Positions 16,177 to 23,925 of a stretch of 27,076 nucleotides of DNA are shown here, piece after piece; positions within the stretch are counted from its first letter, which is position 1; every line of letters begins with the position of its first letter. The position numbers and the translations under genes are program-made. Origin of the DNA: JBCCFW01 sp039029535 (GTDB lineage: Bacteria; Acidobacteriota; JBCCFW01); NCBI GenBank assembly GCA_039029535.1, contig JBCCFW010000097.1:1-27076 (forward strand), in the 5' to 3' direction. The notes below the pieces were generated by a model, which was given only the letters and a program-made list of their open reading frames with translations, ran no database searches and had not been told where the DNA came from.

Positions 16177-18477
16177 ATGAGGAACGAAGTAGGAAGTGGT
16201 GGCTGGCGCGCTTGGCTGGTCGGTTTCATGGTGGGCAGCCTCGCCGTGCTCGGAGCGAGCAGGGCGGCGGCCACGGACTGGGACGAGCTCGATCGCGCCT
16301 TGCGTTTCGAGGGCGAGCACGAGGACGGCCAGCCGCAGGGGTGGCGTGGCGGCCCGCCGGAGACCGTCTCCGTCGACGGGAACGTCGTGCAGGAGGGGAA
16401 GTGGTCGCTGCACCTGGAGCGGGACGAGGCCAGCGCCGGTCAGTTCAGCGTGGTCACCCGCGTGCTGCCCGTCGAATTCGGTGGCGGTCAGGTCGAGCTG
16501 CGAGGACAGATCAAGACGGAGGACGTGGAGGGGCGTGTCGGCCTGTGGATGCGCCAGGACGGCTCGTCGGGGATGCTCACGCTGGAGAACATGGCCGGGC
16601 AGGTCGTGAGCGGCACCAACGACTGGGCTCCGTACTCGATCACCATGCGGATCGAGGGCGACGCGGACCGGCTGCTCTTTGGTGCGCTCCTGGTCGGAAC
16701 GGGTCGAGCCTGGGTGGACGACCTGAAGCTGCTGGTCGACGGTCAGCCGATCGCGCAGGCGCCGGAGCGAGTGAAGGTCGAGACGATCCTCGACACCGAC
16801 ACGGAGTTCTTCGAAGGGGCCGGCGTGGAGCTCGGTGACCTCAGCGCCGTGCAGGTCGAGAGCCTCGTGCTGCTCGGCAAGGTCTGGGGCTTCCTCAAGC
16901 ACCATCATCCGCGCGTGGCTGCCGGTGAGCTGCACTGGGACTACGAGCTCTTCCGCGTGCTGCCCTCGGTGCTCGAGGCGTCGAACGCGACGATGCGCAA
17001 CGCCGCGCTCCTGAGCTGGCTGAAGAGGCTCGGCCCGGTGACGCCGTGCTCGGTCTGTGCGTTCCCGCCCGAGGGCATGCACCTCCTGCCGGAGATCGAC
17101 TGGATCCGTGACCGCGAGCTGCTGGGTGACGAGCTGTCCGTAGCGCTCGAGCACGTCCACGCCAACCGACCTGCGAGCAAGCAGTTCTTCGTGGGTCAGG
17201 TCTCCGGCGCCGGCAACCCCGACTTCTCGCGGGAGCTCGGTCACGGACAGCTCGACGAGGTGGACGCCGGTCATCGCCTGCTCGCGCTCTACCGGTTCTG
17301 GACGATCATCGAGTACTGGTTCCCCTATCGCGACCTCATCGAGGAGGACCGGGACGACGTGATGCGCGAGCTCATCCCCGTCTTCGCGGCGGCGGAGGGT
17401 CGCGACGCGTATCGACGAGCCTTGCTCCGTCTCATCGCGCGGGTCCACGACACCCACGCCAATCTCTGGAGTGGTCTCGGTAGCCGGCCGCCGGTGGGCG
17501 AGTGCAGCCTCCCCGTGGACCTTCGCTTCGTGGAAGGGAAGCCCGTGGTCGTCCGCTTGGCCCATCTCGAGGACGATGAGCCGAGCGGGCTGCAGGTCGG
17601 CGATGCGCTGCTCTCCATGGATGGGCGGAGCGTGAAGGCGCTGGTCAACGAGTGGTCGCCGTACTACGCGGCCTCGAACGAGCCCACGCGTCGCCGCGAC
17701 CTGGCGCGGGCGATGAATCGCGGGGCTTGCGGTCCCTGCCGGCTGGTCATCGACCGTGACGGCAAGCGACGCGAGCTGAGCGTGACGCGAGTGACTGCGG
17801 AGGAACGTCGTGCGCCGAGGCGTTGGCAGGATCGGGAGGGGGAGACCTTCCAGGTGCTGGGCGAGCGGGTCGGCTATCTCAAGCTCTCGGACATCAAGGG
17901 GGAGGACATCGAGGGCTACATCAAGAAGATGAAGGGCCTGGAGGGGTTCGTCATCGACATCCGCAACTACCCGAGCGACTTCACCGTCTTCGAGCTGGGT
18001 CAGCGTCTCATCAAGGAGCCGACGGAGTTCGTCTGCTTCACGATTGCCGACCTGAGCAATCCCGGTGCCTTCCGCTGGAGGCAGCCACTGTCGCTCACGC
18101 CGACCGAGCCGGCGTGGCACGGGAAGGTCGTCGTCCTCGTGGACGAGGTGAGTCAGAGCTCAGCCGAGTACACGGCCATGGCCTTCCGCGCCTCGCCCAA
18201 CGCGATCGTCATCGGCAGCACGACGGCGGCGGCCGACGGCAACGTCTCGGCCATCGCTCTCCCGGGTGGAGAGCGCACGATGATCAGCGGCATCGGCGTG
18301 TTCTACCCGGACAAGACGCCGACGCAGCGCATCGGCATCGTCCCCGACATCACGGTGAGACCGACCCGCGAGGGGATCCGGCAGGGGCGTGACGAGGTGC
18401 TCGAGCGTGCCCTGGCGGAGATCCTCGGGAAGCGCGTGAAGAAGAAGGACCTGCGTCGGATGGCGGCGCGTCCCTGA
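16177..18477 (+). CDS. Secreted S41-family peptidase with N-terminal jelly-roll-like domain
   Basis: A 766-aa protein with a signal peptide (WRAWLVGFMVGSLAVLGASRAAA, cut near residue 31). Residues about 35-175 look like a beta-sandwich (ending AWVDDLKLLVDG) as often placed before S41 domains. A helical segment FLKHHHPRVAAGELHWDYEL precedes the protease. Likely active-site residues are His427 (DTHANLW) and Ser661/662 (SQSSAEYTAMAF); no CtpA-type catalytic Lys is evident, so it fits the Ser-His branch related to Tricorn. A PDZ-like segment (GLQVGDALLSMDGRSV) is near 472. The ATG at 16177 has GGAGA five bases upstream. A GTG at 16123, overlapping the permease stop by four bases, and an ATG at 16132 lie in the same frame and would lengthen the N-terminus. 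Last gene of the exporter operon. Confidence 0.9.
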   Translation: MRNEVGSGGWRAWLVGFMVGSLAVLGASRAAATDWDELDRALRFEGEHEDGQPQGWRGGPPETVSVDGNVVQEGKWSLHLERDEASAGQFSVVTRVLPVEFGGGQVELRGQIKTEDVEGRVGLWMRQDGSSGMLTLENMAGQVVSGTNDWAPYSITMRIEGDADRLLFGALLVGTGRAWVDDLKLLVDGQPIAQAPERVKVETILDTDTEFFEGAGVELGDLSAVQVESLVLLGKVWGFLKHHHPRVAAGELHWDYELFRVLPSVLEASNATMRNAALLSWLKRLGPVTPCSVCAFPPEGMHLLPEIDWIRDRELLGDELSVALEHVHANRPASKQFFVGQVSGAGNPDFSRELGHGQLDEVDAGHRLLALYRFWTIIEYWFPYRDLIEEDRDDVMRELIPVFAAAEGRDAYRRALLRLIARVHDTHANLWSGLGSRPPVGECSLPVDLRFVEGKPVVVRLAHLEDDEPSGLQVGDALLSMDGRSVKALVNEWSPYYAASNEPTRRRDLARAMNRGACGPCRLVIDRDGKRRELSVTRVTAEERRAPRRWQDREGETFQVLGERVGYLKLSDIKGEDIEGYIKKMKGLEGFVIDIRNYPSDFTVFELGQRLIKEPTEFVCFTIADLSNPGAFRWRQPLSLTPTEPAWHGKVVVLVDEVSQSSAEYTAMAFRASPNAIVIGSTTAAADGNVSAIALPGGERTMISGIGVFYPDKTPTQRIGIVPDITVRPTREGIRQGRDEVLERALAEILGKRVKKKDLRRMAARP

Positions 18478-18486
18478 GGCCGTGAT

Positions 18487-18547
18487 GGCCCGGAAGGTGC
18501 TGCGGGTGACTCGACCCCTTGTCGACGTCGCTCAGCTCTTCCGGGCC
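18487..18547. terminator. Long inverted repeat between convergent genes, weak terminator candidate
   Basis: GGCCCGGAAG (18487-18496) and CTTCCGGGCC (18538-18547) are perfect 10-bp complements around a 41-nt loop. The right arm lies within the last codons of the minus-strand methyltransferase-like gene. Its symmetrical position suits a two-way terminator, but the loop is long and there is no T tract. Confidence 0.35.
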
Positions 18548-19125
18548 CCGTCGCCGAGGTGGGGACGCCCCTTGGCGAAGCTCACGCGCGTGAGCTGCAC
18601 GACGCCGAACTTGAGGAGCTCCTTGGCGTCACGCCAGGTCTCGGCGAGGAGGGAGGTCTTCGAGGCTTCGTGCTGCTCGCGGAGGAGGCCGCTCTCATCG
18701 ACGGCGCTGACGACCCGGAGACCGGCCTCGAGGTAGAGCCGCTGGAGATCGCGGAGGGAGGGCGCGGTCGTGAGCCAGGGCCAGAGCTCGTCGACGGGTG
18801 CGAGACGTTCGGGGAGCTCCGACTCGACGGTGGGAGCGAGCAGGGCGATGAGGCCACCGGTTCCCAGCACGCGGGTGAGCTCGGTGGCGGCGGGCTCCGA
18901 AGCGAGACCGTGGAGGTCCGGGCTCTCCGACACGATCGCATCGAAGCAGCCGTCGTCGTGGGGGAGGGCGGACAAGTCGGACGCAGGCGTGAAGTGAGTC
19001 ACCTCGACGTCACGGTCATCTCGGAGGCGCTCGGCGGTGGGGGTGGTGTCCAAGCCGACGTGGAGGACCCGGCTACCCCGCATGAGATGCAGGTCGTCGA
19101 GCAGTCGGTCGATGGCGTGGGTCAT
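18532..19125 (-). CDS. Degenerate class I methyltransferase-like protein
   Basis: A 197-aa soluble protein with the layout of SAM-dependent methyltransferases of the Methyltransf_11 type: strand-loop VLHVGLDTTPTAERL, acidic turn HFTPASDLSALPHDDGCFDAIV, and the later segment ELTRVLGTGGLIALLAP with its GG turn. Motif I normally reads like VLDxGxGxG; here the Gly-rich loop is gone (LHVGLDTTP), so SAM binding is doubtful. The ATG at 19125 follows a GAGCCCCTA stretch with no good ribosome site, but codon bias supports it. The frame stays open to 19410, yet the added residues cross towards the tRNA gene and look non-coding. It is convergent with the S41 operon and has no linked partner. Confidence 0.78.
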   Translation of the reverse strand: MTHAIDRLLDDLHLMRGSRVLHVGLDTTPTAERLRDDRDVEVTHFTPASDLSALPHDDGCFDAIVSESPDLHGLASEPAATELTRVLGTGGLIALLAPTVESELPERLAPVDELWPWLTTAPSLRDLQRLYLEAGLRVVSAVDESGLLREQHEASKTSLLAETWRDAKELLKFGVVQLTRVSFAKGRPHLGDGARKS

Positions 19126-19365
19126 TAGGGGCTCGGGGCTGCGTCGTGAGGGCCTTCGCTGAGCCTGGAGGGTGGGAGCCAGGGCGGCCGACGTCAATGG
19201 GTGCAGGGTTGCCGCGACACCGGAGGACGACTTGGCGACGAGATGTCGGCCACGAGCGGCTCCTGAGCCTGGGCGAATCGGCCGTGATGAGGCTTCTAGG
19301 CCGTCGGAGGACGTGGTCGGCGTGCGGAGACGGGGTTCCGGGCTTCCGTGAGGACGGAACAGTGC

Positions 19366-19371
19366 TATTCT
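19366..19371 (+). promoter_or_regulatory. Possible -10 box of the tRNA-Arg gene
   Basis: TATTCT lies 11 bases before the tRNA, within the loop of GGACGGA...TCCGTCC (19352-19377). The -35 candidate, CTTCCG/TTCCGT near 19343, is weak. Confidence 0.4.
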
Positions 19372-19382
19372 CCGTCCACCAC

Positions 19383-19459
19383 GCGCCTGTAGCTCAGTGG
19401 GATAGAGCACTAGACTTCGAATCTAGGGGTCCCAGGTTCGAGTCCTGGTGGGCGCGCCA
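19383..19459 (+). tRNA. tRNA-Arg(TCG)
   Basis: A full cloverleaf with acceptor GCGCCTG/TGGGCGC (two G-U pairs), U8-A9, D arm GCTC/GAGC, anticodon stem CTAGA/TCTAG, loop CTTCGAA (anticodon TCG), T arm CCAGG-TTCGAGT-CCTGG, discriminator G and encoded CCA. tRNA genes are common integration sites, and a transposase remnant and compositionally different genes follow directly. Confidence 0.96.
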
Positions 19460-19626
19460 CGCAAGCGCCTGATATCGAAGCGCCTACGCTCGCACCCAAG
19501 TCGCTTTCGTGTGACCCGCGCTCCTGCCAAGTCGCCGGTTTGTTGCCACCACTTTGGCACCAGGTGACACCGGTTGAGACTTCTCGTTTCCTGAAGTGGC
19601 CACGGGCTGCGGTATCCAGGTTTGGT
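19460..19626. other. Gene-free stretch between tRNA-Arg and transposase remnant
   Basis: No coding frame is convincing. It contains a small inverted repeat, GCCACCACTTTGGC near 19545. I see no exact copy of the tRNA 3' end here, so no attachment-site repeat can be claimed. Confidence 0.4.
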
Positions 19627-19890
19627 TTACTGGGTGGTTTGCCTGAGCCTCTGGAGCGGCCTGTGCTCATTGCAGTGACTCAGCCAGGTCGCCAGGGCTC
19701 GATGTCGATGGCCTGAGGTCCTGTAGGCGCGTCCGTGTCTGGGAGCCAGTGAGCGTCTGGATGAAGCGCTCGGCCCTGCCATTCGCTCTTGGCGTGTAGG
19801 GCCTGATCCGCTTCGGCGTGAGCCAAGGTTGCAGCGGAGCGGCGCCATGCTGCGCTGTGGGCTCGGACCCGACAGGGCGCAATAGTCGCG
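19627..19890 (-). pseudogene. Frameshifted C-terminal remnant of an IS481/IS3-type transposase
   Basis: On the minus strand the end of an integrase-core transposase can be followed across three frames. First comes AHSAAWRRSAATL, next LTPKRIRPYTPRANGRAERF followed by IQTL (stop at 19667 in that frame), and then RAYRTSGHRHRALATWLSHC followed by NEHRPLQRLRQ (stop at 19627). The phrases RPYTPRANGRAERF and NEHRPLQRL match the conserved end of IS481-type transposases (RPYRPQTNGKAERF ... NxxRPHxAL). At least one frameshift lies between about 19730 and 19750, and the N-terminal half is missing, so it is inactive. It sits between tRNA-Arg and the pentapeptide gene and marks an old insertion. The IS ends cannot be placed. 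Confidence 0.8.
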
Positions 19891-19909
19891 ACCGCACTCG
19901 GCCTGCGGC

Positions 19910-21124
19910 TTACTCCTTGGGAGCTTCGTTCCACCACGCGACAGGAGTCGAACCTGCCGCGATCGGATCGAAGCCTTCGGGCCAACGAGTGAAGGCGTCG
20001 TGGCGTGATCCGTCCAACTCAACGCCGCGGAGATTTTCAACGAGGAAGAGGTCAGCGCAGCACAACGTCGTGTCTCGAAGATTGGCGGCGAAGAGGTTGG
20101 CCCTTGGGAGAGACGCTCCGGAGCAGTCGGCGCCTTCAAGATTCGCCCCAGAGAGGTTGGCGTTCTGGAGGGCTGCTGTGGTCAGGTCGGCGTTCAGGAA
20201 CACCGCTCCGGATAGGTTGGCGCCCATGAGCCCCGCCTCCGACAGGTCAGCCTCCCCAAGGTCCGCCCCGGACAGGTCGACGAACGACAGTTCCGCCTTG
20301 GACAAGTTGGCCTTCCAGAGCCGAGCTCCGGACAGATCGGCATCTACGAACTCTGCTCTTGGTAGGCGGGTCTCCACCAGCGTCGCCCCAGACAGATTCG
20401 CCTCCCAGAAGTGCGTGCCGGACAAGTTGGCGAGCGACAGCGTCGCTCCGGACAGGTTGGGGCGCCACATCCTTGCGCCGGCCAGATCGACACTCATCAG
20501 TCGCGGCCTGTCGTTCCCCGCGGACTTCTCCAGCTGCCAGAACGCGACGGCAGCTTCTGCTCGGGCGCGAGCACTGGCCCTGGGCGGACACTTCTCCGGG
20601 GTCCAGTCCGCCTTCTCTGACTCAGGCAGTTCATCGGGCCTGCAGTCCCGCCGGTCATAGAGAGTTGCCAGGAGCTCGGCACGACGAGATGCGTTAGTCA
20701 GCTCTCGCTCCTGTCGGATTTGATCCGCCTGAAGCCTGAGCTGCTCCTGGAAGTGCGTGTTCTGCTCAATGACAGCGTCACTCTGTCGCTTCGCTTCGAC
20801 GGCCTGCCGCCGAGCTTCGTCCGCTTGTCGCTCAGTTGCCCTCCAGGTCAGCCCAGCGAATAGCGTGATGAGAAAGCCACCGGTCGCTACGGTGGCCATG
20901 ACCGGGGAGAAGATCACCCAGAATAGGGCATCCCGGGCGGCCCTTCTTCTCGGGTCTGACTCCTCCCACTGCTTGCGACCCAAGAACGTCTTCAAGGCCG
21001 GGATCGTGCGGTGGTCCTGGGCAATGAGCTCTGCCTTCAAGTCGTCGAGCTGGGACTGAAGAGACCGCTCCTCTCCCTCGTAATCGGCTGGCTTGTCGTT
21101 TCTCAGCTGCGTCTCTTCGCTCAT
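19910..21124 (-). CDS. Membrane-anchored pentapeptide-repeat protein
   Basis: A 404-aa protein. The N-terminal 65 residues are charged. One transmembrane helix (WVIFSPVMATVATGGFLITL, about 68-92) is followed by a coiled coil rich in Ala, Arg and Gln (ATERQADEARRQAVEAKRQ, about 95-150). A domain with two Cys (DRRDCRPDE, PEKCPP) comes next, then roughly 30 pentapeptide repeats of the A(D/N)LSG type (about 207-365), which fold into a right-handed square beta-helix. The end has TRWPEGFDP, a motif I have seen after pentapeptide repeats. GGAGA lies seven bases before the ATG. Some pentapeptide proteins mimic DNA and protect gyrase, but most have no known role; the membrane anchor argues against a gyrase role here. 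Composition is less GC-rich than the flanking genes. It is divergent from the 21420 gene. Confidence 0.92.
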   Translation of the reverse strand: MSEETQLRNDKPADYEGEERSLQSQLDDLKAELIAQDHRTIPALKTFLGRKQWEESDPRRRAARDALFWVIFSPVMATVATGGFLITLFAGLTWRATERQADEARRQAVEAKRQSDAVIEQNTHFQEQLRLQADQIRQERELTNASRRAELLATLYDRRDCRPDELPESEKADWTPEKCPPRASARARAEAAVAFWQLEKSAGNDRPRLMSVDLAGARMWRPNLSGATLSLANLSGTHFWEANLSGATLVETRLPRAEFVDADLSGARLWKANLSKAELSFVDLSGADLGEADLSEAGLMGANLSGAVFLNADLTTAALQNANLSGANLEGADCSGASLPRANLFAANLRDTTLCCADLFLVENLRGVELDGSRHDAFTRWPEGFDPIAAGSTPVAWWNEAPKE

Positions 21125-21419
21125 CTGCCTCTCTCCACCAAGTGCTCAGGCTATCCCGGCGCTCGCTGGGTCGTGGCTTCGAAGGAGGTGTGGTGGTAAG
21201 CAATAGAGACCAAAGCCCCGCATCACCGGCCAGCTCTCGGGCGAGCTCACCGACGACGGGATGATGCTGCAGCTCCGATGGCCTCGGCCGCCGTCGCGAG
21301 CCCTGGCTCCGGGCGAGGCCTGCTTTCGGGTCGGCGAGGGCTGCTTGCTCTGACCAGGCGCTACCAGGGCGCAAGTTAACTTACCGACGCCATGTCTTGA
21401 TGGGCGGATAATCAGAGGC
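21125..21419. other. Divergent intergenic region with a -10-like box and a possible gene remnant
   Basis: It separates two divergent island genes. Near its right end GATAAT (21407-21412) lies exactly seven bases before the ATG at 21420. In one plus-strand frame, about 21219-21353, a short coding-like stretch reads RITGQLSGELTDDGMMLQL and ends in TGA with no start codon or ribosome site. It may be a leftover of a lost gene. Confidence 0.4.
21407..21412 (+). promoter_or_regulatory. Candidate -10 box (GATAAT) for a leaderless transcript
   Basis: GATAAT is one mismatch from TATAAT and ends seven bases before ATG 21420, the spacing expected if transcription starts at the start codon. No good -35 is seen at 17 bases; TTACCG is at 20. 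There is no proper ribosome site in front of the ATG. Confidence 0.4.
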
Positions 21420-23144
21420 ATGATCGCAGCGTGGACGGCTTTCTTGAACTCGCCGAGAGTGGGGCTGGCGGCACCAGGCTGGGGCTGGAGAGAACGGGCC
21501 AGTAAACCCATCCCGCAGGCGTTGTTCACCGTTCCTCTTGCATTGGCTGCAAGCCTGGCGGAGGGTCACAGCGGTGGGCTCGACCAGTGCGGTGGCCATG
21601 TCGACTCGAAGACCGGCAGATATCACGTCCACCGTCACGATTCGGCTGAACGTTGCGCTGGGGGCACCGCCAGCCCGGCCAGTGTGTCGACTTCGTACCA
21701 GCCTTCGCGAGGCTTCCGGGGTAGTCGTCGGCCACGCACGCCGGCGCCCTCTCCTCCGCAGGACATCCGCTACACGCGCACGGCCGCAGATCGGCCTGCC
21801 TGGGCAGTGCTCCCCACGCGGTTGCCTATTCTGGACGGACGCACTGTTCGACTCTTCTCCTGTGGCAATCCGGTCCTCGGGCGCGAAGCGTGTACATCTG
21901 AAGAACACTGGTTGCACATGACCATTCCGGTGTTGGATGCGAAGGTGGCAGGCGGCACTTTCGTCGAGGAAGTAGTGCGACACCTTCTGATCGACGAGGG
22001 CGGTGGCGTCGACGTTCAAGTGCTTCGGGAAGTCCAGTCCGACGGGCAGGCTTGGCTGGAGATCAGGTCTGGCCTTCTCACGGGCTGGGTCCCGAAGAAG
22101 GACACGCAGCCGCATGTTGAGCCACCACGGCTCGTCGATCCCCCCAAGCTCGCTTACTGGGCCACCGATGGCGTGCAGGTGTGGGGTGGTGAGCGACATG
22201 AGTTCATCGTGCTAGGCGAGCTCGAGAGTCCTGGTCGGCGAGGCTATTACCTTCGCTCTGGCGATTGGCTGCTCATGAGCGAGTCGACCGAGGAGCGACA
22301 GTACTGGATTCGTCACGAGCAAGTGGAGACGGGCGTCCAGCGGATGACCGTGGCGAGGAGCGGGAACGGCGAGGCGAATCATGAATCGCCAGTGACTGCC
22401 GAGCTACCAATCTCGAGTCTGGGCTCGCGGGACCTTGATCAAGGCAATCCGGTCTCGGCACCTCCGTCCGATGCCGAGACGGAAAGGGTCGTGCGGTTCA
22501 GTGGCCCCGTAGTGGGTCATGAACGGCCCGATGTCGGGGAGCCAAGCGTACGGCTGCAACCGGGAGATGGGCTCCGGGCACTCCAATTCCGAGGCGACTG
22601 GGTTGGTGGATTGCTGATTGGAGAGCCCGATCTGGGAGTTCATTGGGTCAGGCAGTCGGATCCGGCCATCAGGATCCACGAGGAGCCCCTAACAAACGAC
22701 ACCAAGGCACTTCGTGCCATGAGACGCAAGATCGCCGAGAAGTGGAGTCACGGCAGAGAGGAGGCGACGGGCAACGAGCAGCCAGCAGCCTCCTCCCGGG
22801 GAGGCTTGAGCGTGTCGGTCATCATCGGCCTGCTAGTCCTTGCCGGTGTCTGCTGCCTACCCATGGCGCTTCTTGCCGTTCACGCATCGCATCGTCGGAG
22901 GCGGTTGACTGACAAGTACGGCGATGTCGTTGCAGTCGAGAAGATTCTCGGACGAGTGCTCTGGGTCGGCGAGACGGCGGAGCAAGTTCAGGACTCGTTT
23001 GGTCGCCCGGTTGCAGTTGATCAGAAGGTGCTCAAGACCAAGGTCAAGGAGACATGGAAGTACGCACCGACCGGTCGAGGTCGATTCGCCGTCCGAATCA
23101 CACTCGATGATGGGATCGTGGTCGGGTGGGATGTGAAGCGGTAG
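21420..23144 (+). CDS. Multi-domain membrane protein: YHYH-like, SH3-like, TM helix, BamE-like end
   Basis: A 574-aa protein without a recognised overall family. A hydrophobic segment ALFTVPLALAASLAEG (about 34-49) resembles a signal peptide but has an extra 25 residues in front. HSGGLDQCGGHVDSKTGRYHVH (about 50-71, described in part) resembles the small HSGG...C..D.KTG.YH.H motif found in many exported bacterial proteins. SH3-like beta regions follow (QAWLEIRSGLLTGWVPKKD, about 212-228). Then come a disordered stretch, a transmembrane helix (VSVIIGLLVLAGVCCLPMAL, about 464-485) with a basic stop (HRRRR), and a C-terminal domain (GETAEQVQDSFGRP...KETWKYAPTGRGRF...IVVGWDV) that resembles SmpA/BamE-like folds. 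The real start could be internal. Island composition; convergent with the metallopeptidase gene. Confidence 0.8.
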   Translation: MIAAWTAFLNSPRVGLAAPGWGWRERASKPIPQALFTVPLALAASLAEGHSGGLDQCGGHVDSKTGRYHVHRHDSAERCAGGTASPASVSTSYQPSRGFRGSRRPRTPAPSPPQDIRYTRTAADRPAWAVLPTRLPILDGRTVRLFSCGNPVLGREACTSEEHWLHMTIPVLDAKVAGGTFVEEVVRHLLIDEGGGVDVQVLREVQSDGQAWLEIRSGLLTGWVPKKDTQPHVEPPRLVDPPKLAYWATDGVQVWGGERHEFIVLGELESPGRRGYYLRSGDWLLMSESTEERQYWIRHEQVETGVQRMTVARSGNGEANHESPVTAELPISSLGSRDLDQGNPVSAPPSDAETERVVRFSGPVVGHERPDVGEPSVRLQPGDGLRALQFRGDWVGGLLIGEPDLGVHWVRQSDPAIRIHEEPLTNDTKALRAMRRKIAEKWSHGREEATGNEQPAASSRGGLSVSVIIGLLVLAGVCCLPMALLAVHASHRRRRLTDKYGDVVAVEKILGRVLWVGETAEQVQDSFGRPVAVDQKVLKTKVKETWKYAPTGRGRFAVRITLDDGIVVGWDVKR

Positions 23145-23223
23145 CGCCAGTTCTCGCCCTTGGGGCGCCTCCTCAGGCGGCCTGGTCCTAGGAGAGCGCT
23201 ACTCGCTTCGTCGGTCGAGCGCC

Positions 23224-23925
23224 TCACTCACCCGAAGCATCAGGCCCGTACACCCGATGTGCGTAGGGAATGACCACCGAGTAGAACAGCTCACGAGTGA
23301 GCTTGTCCGCATGGTCCTCTTCCTTCTCGACGTCATCCATGCGCCACCGGCCGCGCGTGCCGTGTTGGGCTGTTCGTTGATGGTGGACGAGCTCGTGAAC
23401 CAACGTTTCGAGCATCTTGAGCTTCAACGCCAGCTCCGAGATCTCATTCAGCTCCACGGATGGATCCTGCGCGTAGGCGAAGAGCTGGATGTCACAGGTC
23501 CGCGGGTGGTAAGTCCCGAGAACGATTGGGGCATGGAGCCCCGGCTCGAGCTCGACGCTCTTCCGTCCGGAGAAGGGATCGAGCTCCCCGTCGTCGATCG
23601 ACCCTTGGGCGTTGATGTACTCACGCCCGATCAGGAAGCTCACCTGGTGCACCCCGTTGAGGTAGCCAGGCGGCAGCTCGGCCATGACGGCCTTCACGTC
23701 CTCCAGCGTCGCTGGATAGAACAGGGGTGGCCGAAGCTCCTCGACTGAGTAGTGGATCGCCTCCGGGTCGAGCGCTGCGAACGTCTCTTCGGGCGAGTCC
23801 CTGCTGAGCTTGACGAAGCGCTTGATCTCCCTCTTCTTGATCCGCTCGGCCCAGTCCGAAAACCCGTGCGAGCCGTACTTTCGAGCGTATCGCCGACTCG
23901 AGTTCTGATGGATCGATCGCGACAT
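23224..23925 (-). CDS. HExxH zinc-metallopeptidase-like protein
   Basis: A 233-aa protein with LVHELVHHQRT: His177, Glu178 and His181 form an HExxH zinc site. The downstream EKEEDHADKLTRELF supplies acidic and His residues for a third ligand. The ATG at 23925 is supported by AAGGAGGGA a few bases upstream, one of the best ribosome sites in the window. The same frame is open for more than 2.8 kb further, but that is antisense to the adhesin gene and is not coding. The N-terminus is basic (SSRRYARKYGSHGFSDWAERIKKREIKRF). There is no signal peptide, so it should be cytoplasmic. Mid-protein phrases (FLIGREYINAQG, LGTYHPRTCDIQLFAY) belong to no family I can name. Substrate unknown; the size fits SprT- or IrrE-like minimal gluzincin-type enzymes. 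Confidence 0.83.
   Translation of the reverse strand: MSRSIHQNSSRRYARKYGSHGFSDWAERIKKREIKRFVKLSRDSPEETFAALDPEAIHYSVEELRPPLFYPATLEDVKAVMAELPPGYLNGVHQVSFLIGREYINAQGSIDDGELDPFSGRKSVELEPGLHAPIVLGTYHPRTCDIQLFAYAQDPSVELNEISELALKLKMLETLVHELVHHQRTAQHGTRGRWRMDDVEKEEDHADKLTRELFYSVVIPYAHRVYGPDASGE

Noticed and set aside
15898..18120. 740-codon minus-strand open frame
   Set aside because: Antisense shadow of the permease fusion and S41 peptidase. Such frames are common in GC-rich coding DNA; no family motifs or ribosome site.
19383..19955. Attachment-site direct repeat flanking the island
   Set aside because: Only a 15-base T-arm similarity in the opposite orientation was found; the T-arm consensus is shared by most tRNAs, so no att pair can be claimed.
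23166..23179. CGCCT-CCTC-AGGCG hairpin as terminator between convergent genes
   Set aside because: Only a 5-bp stem and no T tract; too weak to list.
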